A stretch of DNA of 64,000 nucleotides. Source: JASHPR01 sp963795055. GTDB lineage: Bacteria; Actinomycetota; Actinomycetes; Streptosporangiales; Streptosporangiaceae. Below are positions 34,540 through 44,156 of this stretch, piece after piece (position 1 is the stretch's first letter; each line of letters begins with the position of its first letter). The position numbers were made by a program, and so were the translations under genes. The stretch covers positions 186,001-250,000 of the forward strand of contig CAWCGJ010000042.1 of NCBI GenBank assembly GCA_963795055.1, in the 5' to 3' direction. Under the pieces are notes generated by a model. It did no database searches, was not told the origin of the DNA, and worked only from the letters and a program-made list of their open reading frames with translations.

Positions 34540-36249
34540 TCAGGAGACCGGCTTGAGGTGAAGGACCGTCTCTTCGAGGTACGGCGAGTTGGTCGACGGG
34601 TTAATGAACGGGTTGCTCGACGACGGGAAGCCGGTGTAGTCCGGGTGGAGAACTGCCACCACGCCGCGCCGTACAGCAGCGGGGCGACCGGAACCTGAGT
34701 GGTCATGATGTTCTCCAGGCTTGGTGATCGCCGACTTCTGGACCGACAGGTCGTTGCTGCCCGCGAACTGGGCCAGCGCCGCCTGGGTGGCGGCGCTGTC
34801 CCAGCGCCCGATGTTGCTCGCAGCCGGCTTGCCGACCGGGGCGGTCAGGTTCGCGTCCAGGTTGCCGTCGTAGATCTGGTACGGCGTCGGGCCCTGGTTA
34901 CTCCAGTGGATCGCGGTGTCGAAGTTGCCGTTGGTGACGTCCCCTGCCAGACGGTCGGGTTGCCGATGCCGTTGACGGTGACGGTGAATGCCGAGCGCGT
35001 TCAGCTGCTTCGCGATGGCCTGCGCGTCGAGGTAGTAGTCGGTGTAGTTGATCGGGTCGGAGATCGAGAAGCTGATCGTCTTGCCGCCCTTGGTCCACTT
35101 GCCGCTGACCTTGCTCCAGCCGTCGGCCGTGAGGATCGACGTGACCTTGGCCGAGTCCCCGGCGAGCGGGAGGTTGTTGGCCAGCGCCGGGTTCAGGCAG
35201 CTGCTGTCCCGGGGCAGCAGCAGCCCGGCTGGTCGAGGATGCCGGCAGCTCATAGCCGGTCTCGCCCTGGGCGGAAAGCTGCTGCCGGTCGATCCCGTAG
35301 CTGATCGCCTGCCGGACCGCGGCGTCGTTCAGCGGCGCCTTGGTCACGTTGAAGAACAGCGCCCACCACGTTGTTGGCACGTTAGGTAGGGAGACGCCGG
35401 AGTACAGGTGTGGTTGTCCGAGCTCTTGGCCAGGTAGACGTTCTGCACGTTCGCGATGTCGTTGCCGGCCAGGTCGATCTGGCCGGTGGCTAGCGGGTTG
35501 ACGATGTTGAAGTTCTGCGCTGTAGGAGGGATAGTCGATCTCGGGGACGGTGACCGCGCTCTTGTCCCAGTAGTTCGGGTTCTCCTTGAGCGTGAAGCCC
35601 TGCGGCGAGAACTTGTCGAGCATGTACGGGCCGGTGCCCACCGGGTTCGGGTCGGCGAAGGTGACCGGGTTCACCGTCGACCAGATGTGCTGCGGCACGA
35701 TGTAGACCTGGCCGATCAGGAACAGGTTGGCGTACTCCGGCGCGCTGAAGGTCAGCACCGCGGTCGTCGCGCTCGGCGCCGTGGCGCTGACCGGGACCGG
35801 GGTGCCGTTGGTGTCCAGGCCGGGGTGCGTCCTGATCATGTTGTACGTGAACGCGACGTCGCTGGCGCTGAACGGCTTGCCGTCGTTCCACTTCACCCCG
35901 GAGCGGGTGGTGATGGTCAGCGTCTTCCCGCTGTTCGACCAGCTGTACCCGGTTCCGAGGACGTGGAACGGGGCCTCGTGCGGGTTCAGGATGTTCCAGA
36001 TGAACAGCGGCTCGTTGTACAGGAGTTGCGCGGTCACCCCGCTGCCCCCGGTAGAGGTCGCGGAATACGGGTTGAAGGTGTCGGTCATCGGCGATAGCGG
36101 CTCGTCGTCGATCGACCAGCGGCTTGCCGGTGGCCGACGATGAGGAGTTGCTGCCCGACGAGGTGCTCGAGCCGAGTTCTGCTGCAGGCGGCCACCGCCA
36201 TGCTGAGGATGGCGCCTGCCGCCAGGCTCTTTATCACTGCATGTTTCAT
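34540..36249 (-). pseudogene. Family 5 extracellular solute-binding lipoprotein, frameshifted
   Basis: ATG 36249 starts a signal peptide with lipobox (MKHAVIKSLAAGAILSMAVA then AC). The family 5 binding protein follows in changing frames: LSPMTDTFNPYSATS, LTITTRSGVKWNDGKPFSA, AVRQAISYGIDRQQLS, NYTDYYLDAQAIAKQLNALG, and the end NSPYLEETVLHLKPVS with stop at 34540. Several indels are needed. These proteins capture peptides or, in loci like this one, oligosaccharides. Position between the ABC genes and GH3 suggests beta-linked oligosaccharides. No internal nonsense codon was seen in the restored frames. Confidence 0.8.
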
Positions 36250-36430
36250 TGCCTAAACTCCGTTGTGCCCGGCCGGCTGGTCGCCGGCCTGTTGTGAACG
36301 ACCGTGTCGGGGTCTGTTGTCAGTTGGCGGCGCCGGCTGGCCGGGCCTGCCCCTGGTCCTGCGTGCTCGGGTTCTGCAGATCTGGTTTCTCAGGTTTCCG
36401 GGTGTCCGCTACGGGGTATCGGGGTTCAGC

Positions 36431-37576
36431 TCAAGGTGTCTCCTCTCCCGGGGCAGGTGCGGAACTGTTTGGGGTGATCGGGGCGGCCTGCGCGGCGGTC
36501 AGGTCGCGGGCGTGCAGCCAGCAGGCGCTCCGGTGGCCGGCGGCCACGTCGAAACCGGGCGGGACGGTCTCGGCGCAGACGGCCATCGCGTGCGGGCAGC
36601 GCGGGTGGAAGCGGCAGCCCGACGGCGGCGTCACCAGGCTCGGCGGGGCGCCGCGGCCCCGTTCCGCGAGCTCACCCAGGACCGGCGGCCCGGCGCGGTC
36701 CGGGTCGGGCGCCGCGCTGAGCAGCAGCCGGGTGTACGGGTGCTCGGGCTGGTCGGTGACGGCCTGCGCCGGCCCGGCCTCGACGACCTGGCCGGCGTAC
36801 ATCACGACGATCGTGTCGGCCAGGTACCGGGCCGAGGCGATGTCGTGGGTGATGTAGAGGATGGCCAGCTGCTCCCGCTCGCGCAGGTCGTCCAGCAGGT
36901 TGAGGATTCCGAGCCGGATCGAGACATCCAGCATCGATACCGGCTCGTCGGCCAGCAGCATCTGCGGCCGTACGGCGAGCGCGCGGGCTATGGCCACGCG
37001 CTGCCGCTGGCCTCCGGACAGCTCGTGCGGGTACTTGCGGAGGAACTGGTCCGCCGGGCGTCAGCGCCACCCGCTCCAGGAGGCCCATGATCGTCTCGTC
37101 CAGGTTCGCTGCCGCGCTCGAGCATCCCGTGTACCTGGAGCGGCCGGGCCAGGTGGTAGCGCACGTCGTGCACGGGATTGAGCGACGAGAACGGGTCCTG
37201 CAGCACCATCTGGACCAGGCGCGCGTAGCTCCGCCCGCCCCGCTGGCCGGAGCCGCACCGGGCGGCCGTCGAGCAGGAGCTGGCCGGAAGTCGGCGCGAG
37301 CAGCCTGCACAGCAGCCTGGCGAGCGTCGACTTGCCCGAACCGCTCTCGCCGACCACGGCCGTGATCGGCCCGCCTCGAGCGCGAGCGAGACGTTCTCGA
37401 CGGCGTGTACCACGGCGGCGGCCGCGGTCGGCCTGGCCCCGGTTGGCCCGGTAGGCCCGGCTGCGCTTCCCGCGGCTTCTGTGGCCGTGCAGCGGGAAGT
37501 GCTTGGTGAGGTTGCGCGCTTCCAGCAGCGGCGTTCCGGTCGCGGGCGCGGGGGCGGCGTCTTCCAGCTGGGTCAT
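36431..37576 (-). pseudogene. Peptide-type ABC ATPase (OppF/DppF-like), frameshifted
   Basis: The start MTQLEDAAPAPATG lies at 37576, overlapping the restored end of the previous ATPase region closely. Walker A (VVGESGSGKSTLARLL) is in the first frame, VQMVLQDPFSSLNPVHDV in a second, and Walker B (LLADEPVSMLDVS), H-loop (ITHDIASARYLAD) and the oligopeptide/dipeptide C-terminal Cys cluster (CRFHPRCPHAMAVC) in a third. Repairing the frames would give about 380 residues, normal for OppF. It would energise import together with the OppD-like protein. Confidence 0.8.
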
Positions 37577-37594
37577 GGCTGGCTCCTCGCCAGG

Positions 37595-38727
37595 TCAGGA
37601 GCGGGCGTCGGCGGTTCGTCCGGAGCAGACGCAGGCGGCGGTCCGGGCAGACGCAGGCGGTCCGTCCGGAGTCGGTGCTGACGGCTCGTGCGGCGCGGGT
37701 ACCGCGAGCTCGGGCGGCGGGGCGGCCGACCCGTCCTGCAGCCAGCACGCGGCGGCCCGCCCCGTCTCGGGTCAGCCGCAGCAGCGCGGGCGTTTCCGTC
37801 CGGCACCGGTCCATGGCGTAGGAGCAGCGCGGGTGGAAGACGCACCCAGAGGGAAGCTGCCGCAGGTCGGGAGGTGAGCCGGGGATGCCGGTCAGGCGCC
37901 GCTTCGGCCCGTGCAGGCCCGGGAAGGAGCTGAGCAGGCCGAGGCTGTAGGGGTGGCGGGGGGCGCGGAAGAGCGCGTCGGCGTCCGCCCGCTCCACCAG
38001 CTGGCCCGCGTACATCACCGCGATCGAGTCCGCGATCTCGACGAGCAGCGAGAGGTCGTGGGTGATGAACAGCACGGCGAAGCCGAGCCGCTCGCGCAGC
38101 TCCATCAGCTCCTCGAGGATCTCCCGCTGGGTGACCACGTCCAGCGCGGTGGTCGGCTCGTCCATGATCACTACCTGCGGTTCCAGGGCGAGGGCCATCG
38201 CGATCATCACCCGCTGCCGCATGCCGCCGGACAGCTCGTGCGGGTAACTGCCGAGCCGGTCGGCGTTGATGCCGACCATGGCCAGCAGATCGGCGGCCCG
38301 CGCCTGGCGCTCGGCCTGGCCCAGGTCCGGACTGGTGGGCCTGCAGCACGTCGGTGAGCTGGGCCCCGATCGACAGCACCGGGTTCAGCGCGTTCATCGC
38401 GCTCTGCATCACGACCGAGATCTGGGACCAGCGCAGCACGCGCAGCGTGCCCTCCTCGGCGGCCAGCAGGTCCACCGTGGTCCCGGGCTTCGGGTAGTAG
38501 CCCACGCTGCCGCCGGTGATCATCCCGGGGGCCCGGAGCAGCCGGGTGATGGCGTAGGCGAGGGTGGACTTGCCGCTGCCGCTCTCCCCGGCCAGGCCGA
38601 GCACCTCGCCGCGGTGCAGCACCAGGTCGGCGTCGACAACGGCGTGCACCGCGTCCGGGCCGGCGCCGTAGTCCACGCACAGGCCCCGGACCTCGAGCAG
38701 CGGCTGGCTGGGCTGGTAGGTGCTCAC
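37595..38727 (-). pseudogene. Peptide-type ABC ATPase (OppD/DppD-like), frameshifted
   Basis: GTG 38727 is preceded by GGAGG. Walker A is GLAGESGSGKSTLAYAI. A frame change near 38330 leads to ELSGGMRQRVMIAMAL (signature), VVIMDEPTTALDVV (Walker B) and ITHDLSLLVEIAD. The C-terminal motif CVFHPRCSYAMDRC is typical of oligopeptide/dipeptide importers. The native stop is probably at 37595-37597 in a third frame. It is upstream of and paired with the OppF-like gene. Confidence 0.8.
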
Positions 38728-38758
38728 CGTGTCCTCCCGCCGCGCGAGCTCCCGGCGC

Positions 38759-39831
38759 TCAGGTTCTCGCCGGCCGGGTCCCCTGTGGTCGCCGGCCGGC
38801 GGAACCGAGCGCAGAACCGGGGTCACGCCGAGCACGAACCGGCGGGGCAGGCGCTCCGCCCCGGTCACTCCGGCCCGCCGTGCGCGCCGCCGGGATAGCC
38901 CCGCGGCCCGCAGCCGCGGGTTGATGAACTCGTCGATACCGAAGTTGAGCAGCGCCAGGCGAGGTGCCGAGCAAGGCCACGGCGAGCCCCGGCGGGATGT
39001 ACAGCCACCAGTACCCGCTCTGCTCTGCGCCGGCGACCTGCGCGTAGAACAGCATCCCGCCCCAGCTCACGTGGTTGGGGTTGACCAGGCCGAGGAAGGC
39101 CAGGGCGGTATAGGTGCCCACGCCGTAGAGCACGGTGAACAGGAAGGACGAGGCGAGGATCGGGATCAGGTTGGGCAGGATCTCGAAGCCGATGATCCGC
39201 CAGCCCCGCTCGCCGATGATGCGCGCGGAGTCCACGTAGTCCCGGGTGCGCAGGGACAGCGTCTGGGCCCGGAGCACCCGGGCTCCGAACGCCCAGCCGG
39301 TGATGGCGATGATCAGCCCGATCAGCACGTCGTCGCTGCCCTGGGACGGCGGCAGGAAGCCGAAGATCACGATAAGCAGCGGCAGCGCCGGCAGGATCAG
39401 GAAGAGGTTGGCCAGCATCGACAGCAGGTCGTCGGCCAGGCCGCCGGCGTAGCCCGCGGCCACGCCGACGACGACGGACAGCACGGTCGCGATCAGCCCG
39501 GCGACGAACGCGACCAGGATCGTGCTCCGGCCGCCCGCGAGCAGCTGGGAGAGCACATCCTGCTGCTGCTGGGTGGTGCCGAGCCAGTGCGCCGCGGACG
39601 GCGGCTGCGGGAAGCTGACCGTGGTGGAGAAGATCTGCGGCGGGTCGTAGGGCGCGATCCACGGCCCGATCACGGCCAGGACGAGAAAACCGATCAGCCC
39701 GGCCAGGCCGATGAGGACCTTCGGTGACCGGGGCAGCCGCAGCCGCCGCCGGCTGGTCGACGCGTCCGGGACAGCTCGAGCAGGTCGGCGGCCTGCGCGC
39801 TGTCCAGGTCCGTGCTGCTGCCGATGGCCAT
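38759..39831 (-). pseudogene. ABC permease, OppC/DppC-like, frameshifted
   Basis: ATG 39831 with GGAGG upstream begins MAIGSSTDLDSAQAADLLEL. After a frame change near 39770 come an N-terminal helix (VLIGLAGLIGFLVLAVIGPW), HWLGTTQQQQDVLSQLLAGG (typical of the DppC group) and the EAA loop region (DYVDSARIIGERGWRIIGFE). A second change near 38955 moves the C-terminus (LNFGIDEFINPRLR) out of frame. The exact stop is uncertain; 38759 is the end of the main frame. Confidence 0.78.
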
Positions 39832-39834
39832 CGA

Positions 39835-40815
39835 TCAGGCCTCCTGCCGGGTGCGCGGGTCGAGGAACACGTAGACGAAGTCCGCCGCGAGGTTGGCCAC
39901 CAGGACGCGCCATGGTGATGACCAGGAAGATGCCCTGGAGCAGCGCGTAGTCGGCCTCCTGCACGGCGCTGAGCATCAGGAAGCCGAGCCCGGGGTAGCT
40001 GAAGACGATCTCGGTGAGCAGCGCGCCGGACACCACGAAGCCGATGGCCAGCGAGAAGCCGGAGATGCTCGGCAGGATCGCGTTACGGGCGGCGTACCAG
40101 ACCACCCGGCGCTTCGGCAGGCCCTTGGCCTGCGCGATCAGCACGTAGTCCTCGTCCATCGTGGTGATCATGACGTTCCGCATGCCGACGATCCAGCCCG
40201 CAGCCGAGGCGACGACGATCGTCAGGGCCGGCAGGATCGCGTGGTCGAGCACGTCGCTGATGTAGGTCCAGTCGAAGGCCGGGAAGTCCAGCTGCCCGTA
40301 GGCGCGCTCGGGCGGGAACCAGCCCAGCTTGATGGCGAACAGGTCGATCGCGAGGAAAGCGAGGAAGAAGTACGGCGCCGCCTGGAAGAAGGTCGTGGCG
40401 GGCAGCAGCGTGTCCAGCCAGCTCCCGCGCCGCCAGGCGACCAGGACGCCGAGCAGCGTGCCGAGGATGAAGCTGACCACCGTGGCCGTGCCGACCAGGC
40501 CGAGCGTCCAGGGCAGCGCCCCGCGGATCACGTCGGTCACCGGGACCATGCCGTTGCTCGTGGAGACGCCCAGGTTGCCGTGGAGGAGGTTGTTCCAGAA
40601 GTGCAGGTACTGGCCCCAGCAGGCCTCCCGGGTGTTGGAGCCGAACTCCGCTGCGAGCGCGGCAGCGTCTGCTTGGTCACCACCGTGCCCTGCATCTTGG
40701 CCAGCACGGCGCTGACCGGGTTGCCGGGTATGACCCGCGGGATGAAGAAGGTGACGGTGACGGCCGCGATGGCGGTGAGGATGTAGAAGCCGATCCGGCG
40801 GCTGATCACGTACAC
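39835..40815 (-). pseudogene. ABC permease, OppB/DppB-like, frameshifted
   Basis: The N-terminus VYVISRRIGFYILTAIAAVT with FFIPRVIPGNPVSAVL opens near GTG 40815, in a frame that ends before 40537. The body (LPWTLGLVGTATVVSFILGT; EDYVLIAQAKGLPKRRVVWY as EAA loop) is in another frame, and the end (LAADFVYVFLDPRTRQEA, stop 39835) in a third. This permease pairs with the DppC-like subunit, whose start lies just beyond its stop. Confidence 0.8.
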
Positions 40816-40829
40816 GGCAGGCCCCCGGG

Positions 40830-41936
40830 TCAGGTCACTCGCCACGCGGGCGAGGTCGGCGTTGACGGGCAGCCGCAGCTCGCGCGGACGATCAGCCTGG
40901 TCGGGAGCATCACGTCGCGCTCGGCCCGCGCCCCGCTGCTGATCATCGAGTGCAGCACGTCGAACGCAGTGGCGCCGATCTCCTGGATGGGCTGGCGCAC
41001 GGTGGTGAGCTGCGGCCGCAGGTGCCGCGCCATCGGGATGTCGTCGAAGCCGGTCACCGCGACGTCCCCGGGCACGTCGATACCGTGCTGGGCCAGCGCG
41101 TACATGACGCCAAGCGCGGTCTGGTCGTTCGCGCAGGCGATCGCCCGCGGCATCGGCGTCCCTGCTCGCGAACAGCTGCTCGATGACCCGCGCACCGCCG
41201 GACGCGTAGTAGTTGCCCTGCCACCGCGGCCCGGTCAGCAGGCTCGGCGTCGGCGCGGCCGCCTCGGCGGCGATCGTCTCGCCGCGGGCCACGCTGTCCG
41301 GGCTGTCGGCCGAGCCCGGCCAGGTAGGCCAGCTGCGGTAGCCGTGGTCGGTCAGCAGGTGCCGGGCCAGGTCGCGCATGCCCGAATGAGTTGTCGCTGT
41401 GCACGTTGTCGTGGTCTGGCGTGGCTACGTTGGCCAGCGTGACGACCGGTACCCGCCGGGAAAGCTGGTCCAGCTGGTCCGGCTCGAGCACCCGGTCGTG
41501 CAGGATCAGCCCGTCGCTCTTCTGGGCCAGCGCCAGCAGCCGCCCGCCGACGTCGTGGTCGTCGACATCGACGGAGCTGAGCAGCAGGTTGAATCCCTGG
41601 CGCTGGGCGGCGAGCTCGATGCCCCGGTTGATCACGTCGGTGAACTGGAGGCTCTCGTCCTCCTCGGCGAATCCGCCGTCGCTGGTCTGCGACCCAGCGG
41701 ACCCGGCGGATGACGACCCCGACGACCTCCTTGAGCCGCCCGCTCAGCGCGCGCGCTGCCCCGTCGGGGACGAAACCGAGCTCCGCGACCGCCTGGAGCA
41801 CCCGCTCCCTGGTCTCCTCGCGCGGGTTGCGGCGCCCGTTGAGGACCCGCGAGACCGACGCGATCGAGACGCCGGCCATCCGCGCCACGTCGTAGATCGT
41901 GGGCGGCGTGTCAGCCATCTCGCGTGCGTCCGTCAC
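40830..41936 (-). pseudogene. LacI-family transcriptional regulator, frameshifted
   Basis: GTG 41936, preceded by AGGAGAAAGGAA, gives MTDAREMADTPPTIYDVARM. The LacI helix-turn-helix is clear (ARMAGVSIASVSRVLNG). Sugar-binding domain pieces follow in different frames: INRGIELAAQRQGFNLLLSS, HLLTDHGYRSW, IACANDQTALGVMYALAQHG and VAVTGFDDIPMARHLRPQLT. At least three indels are needed. If functional it would bind the twin GGTAAGCGCTTACC operators directly upstream and regulate the ABC/GH3 genes in response to an oligosaccharide. Confidence 0.82.
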
Positions 41937-41961
41937 CGCGTTCCTTTCTCCTGGCACCGCT

Positions 41962-42042
41962 GGTAAGCGCTTACCGAGCGGGCAGTCAGCCGGTGCCCGG
42001 CTGCTGCTTCGCTTGTCCGCCCGGAGAGGGTAAGCGCTTACC
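41962..42042 (-). promoter_or_regulatory. Twin LacI-type operators
   Basis: Two identical 14-bp palindromes GGTAAGCGCTTACC lie at 41962-41975 and 42029-42042, each followed by GAGCGG; their centres are 67 bp apart. The central CG-flanked palindrome is the classical LacI-family operator form. They sit just upstream of the lacI-like start, consistent with autoregulation and control of the whole minus-strand locus. Confidence 0.85.
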
Positions 42043-42428
42043 GAGCGGCTGCCAGGAGCGTAAGCCCGCCGTGGGCGGGCGCTCAAGAGCCGGGTCCAAT
42101 ACTGTTACCGGAACGTGACAGAGGCATTACCCGGACCGGGCGGCGTCTGGCGCCCGTTGCGCCCGGCCCGCCGCGCCCGCCCCGGCCCGCCTGGGCCGAG
42201 TCCGCGCCCCACCCGGCCTCGGCCTGGCCCGTGCCCCACCCGGCCGGCCTGGCCCGTGCCTTTCCGGGCTGGCGCTCCACGGCCCGCCGCCGCCCCGGCC
42301 CGCCGGTCACCAGTGGTTCAGTTCTGACCGGTTACAGCCGGTAAAAAGCGCACCGCCGAGTTCCTGCGCGGTTGAGCCGCGGCCTGCGGTATCAGCGGCC
42401 CGTACGGGAGCCGCCCCGCCGACGCCAA
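42043..42428. other. Intergenic stretch between the LacI locus and the ammonium transporter
   Basis: About 390 bases without a supportable gene. The part 42130-42300 is a low-complexity run rich in CCCGGCC. It presumably contains the minus-strand promoter of the LacI/ABC locus. Confidence 0.5.
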
Positions 42429-42517
42429 GAAACCTCGGAAACATCGGCGAAACACTAGGCCGGTTTGGGGCTCCTGCGCGTCGCAGGCGCGTAACAAACG
42501 GGAAACGCCGGTGAAAC
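42429..42517 (+). promoter_or_regulatory. Two GlnR-box-like sites upstream of the ammonium transporter
   Basis: GTAAC-N6-GAAAC-N6-GAAAC lies at 42491-42517, and GAAAC-N4-GAAAC-N6-GAAAC at 42429-42453. Actinobacterial GlnR binds gTnAc-n6-GaAAc units, and amtB is a standard GlnR target. The nearer site ends 88 bases before the amt start. Confidence 0.65.
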
Positions 42518-42605
42518 CGCCTTGTGGGACACATGAATACGGCACCTGTCGAACGATGCGGCGTGCCCAGCGGGGCCGCGGCGAGCAAGGCACTGGAGGC
42601 GGAGA

Positions 42606-44015
42606 TTGGATCCCTACGCAAGCTGGCTCAGCTCAGGCGATAACGCCTGGCAGATGACGGCGGCAACGCTGGTCGGCCTGATGAGCATCCCCGCGCTCGC
42701 GGTCCTCTACGGCGGAATCGTCCAGCGCAAGTGGGCCGTCAACACCATGATGATGGTCTTCAGCGCGTTCTGCCTGACCCTCATCGTCTGGGTGCTGTGG
42801 GCTTTCAAGATGGGCTTCGGTTCGCCGATGATCGGCAGCTTCGTCGGCAGGCCGGAAACGGTCGTCGGGCCGGCGGGTGAACAGGCGCAGGCGAATATCC
42901 CGCTGCTCAACGGGCTAATGCCGAAGTTCAGGTTCCCCGAGGGCTCGCTGGTCTACTTCCAGTTCGTATTCGCCGCGATCACGCCGATCCTGTTCGTCGG
43001 CAGCGTCATCGGCCGGATCAAGTTCAAGGTCTGGCTGATCTTCGTGCCGCTCTGGATCACGTTCGCCTACGCGGTGAACGCGTTCCTGCTCTGGGGCGGC
43101 GGCTTCTGGGCCCAGAAGGGCGCGCTGGACTTCAGCGGCGGCTACGTGATCCACCTGGCCGCCGGCGTGTCCGGCTTCGTCGCCGCGGCCGTGGTCGGGC
43201 CGCGGCTGCAGCGCGACCGCGAGAAGGCGGTGCCGAACAACCTGCTGTTCGTCGCGGTCGGCGCCGGGATCCTGTGGCTGGGCTGGAACGGCTTCAACGG
43301 CGGTGACCCGTACTTCGCCGGGGCCGACGCCACCGCGGCCATCGTCAACACCAACCTGGCCACCGCCTGCGCCATGATGACCTGGATCATCATGGACATG
43401 TCGTTCGGGAAGGAACGCAAGCCGACCTTCCTGGGCGGCGTCAACGGCATGATCTGCGGCCTGGTCGGCATCACCCCGGCGGCCGGCTACGTGAGCGGCG
43501 TCGGCGCGATCATCATCGGCGTGGTCACCTCGGCGATCGTGTGGGCGCTGTTCGGCTACCTGCCGCGCAAGGTCTGGCCGTTCAACAAGGTCGACGACGC
43601 GCTGGGCGTGGTGTACACGCACGGCTTCGCCGGCCTGTGCGGCGGCCTGCTGGTCGGCCTGCTGGCGGACCCGGGCATGATCGTCTACCTGGGCATCGGG
43701 AAGAGCCCGAACGTCACCACCGCCGGACTGTTCTACGGCCACCCGAGGCAGCTGCTGGTCCAGGCGGGCGCGGCGCTGACCGTGATCGTCTGGGACGGCG
43801 TGGTGACGTTCGTGATCCTGCGCGCCATCGGGCTGTTCATGAAGCTCCGCGAGCCGGACGAGGTGCTGGCCGCCGGCGACATCAGCATCCACGGCGAGGT
43901 GGCCTACCCGATGGAGGAGCCGGACGTCGAGGCGCCGTTCGGCGAGATCCCGGGCGAGCCCGTCCCTGACCCGCATCACCATCAGAAGGTGCTCACCGAC
44001 GAGCACTCGCCGTGA
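42606..44015 (+). CDS. amt: Ammonium transporter (Amt/Mep/Rh family)
   Basis: A 469-residue membrane protein with about eleven helices. The start is TTG 42606 with GGAGGCGGAG upstream. The conserved pore histidines are in YVIHLAAGVSGFVAA and VVYTHGFAGLCGGLLVG, and WLGWNGFNGGDP is an Amt hallmark. It conducts NH4+/NH3 into the cell. The cytosolic C-terminus includes GDISIHGEVAYPMEEPDV, the region normally bound by PII proteins. No glnK or glnD follows, unlike the common amtB-glnK-glnD operon. GlnR-like sites in the promoter suggest induction on nitrogen limitation. Confidence 0.92.
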   Translation: MDPYASWLSSGDNAWQMTAATLVGLMSIPALAVLYGGIVQRKWAVNTMMMVFSAFCLTLIVWVLWAFKMGFGSPMIGSFVGRPETVVGPAGEQAQANIPLLNGLMPKFRFPEGSLVYFQFVFAAITPILFVGSVIGRIKFKVWLIFVPLWITFAYAVNAFLLWGGGFWAQKGALDFSGGYVIHLAAGVSGFVAAAVVGPRLQRDREKAVPNNLLFVAVGAGILWLGWNGFNGGDPYFAGADATAAIVNTNLATACAMMTWIIMDMSFGKERKPTFLGGVNGMICGLVGITPAAGYVSGVGAIIIGVVTSAIVWALFGYLPRKVWPFNKVDDALGVVYTHGFAGLCGGLLVGLLADPGMIVYLGIGKSPNVTTAGLFYGHPRQLLVQAGAALTVIVWDGVVTFVILRAIGLFMKLREPDEVLAAGDISIHGEVAYPMEEPDVEAPFGEIPGEPVPDPHHHQKVLTDEHSP

Positions 44016-44038
44016 GCTGAGCCCCGCCGGGTAAGCAT

Positions 44039-44080
44039 CACCGCCGGGTACCCCGCTCCGGGACGGGGTACCCGGCGGTG
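44039..44080. terminator. Bidirectional terminator hairpin
   Basis: A perfect 17-bp stem (CACCGCCGGGTACCCCG with its complement) closes an eight-base loop between the convergent amt and ThDP-enzyme genes. There is no U-tract, as is common for actinobacterial terminators. Confidence 0.8.
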
Positions 44081-44156
44081 CCCGGTCGGGCGCGGCTATC
44101 CGGCGGCGCCGCCCCGGCGTGGTGCCCGCCGGTGCCGGTCCGGCGGCGGGCCGCCG

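Noticed and set aside
42915..44006. A 363-codon minus-strand frame opposite amt
   Set aside because: Asp/His/Ala-rich antisense translation without motifs; amt is unmistakable on the other strand.
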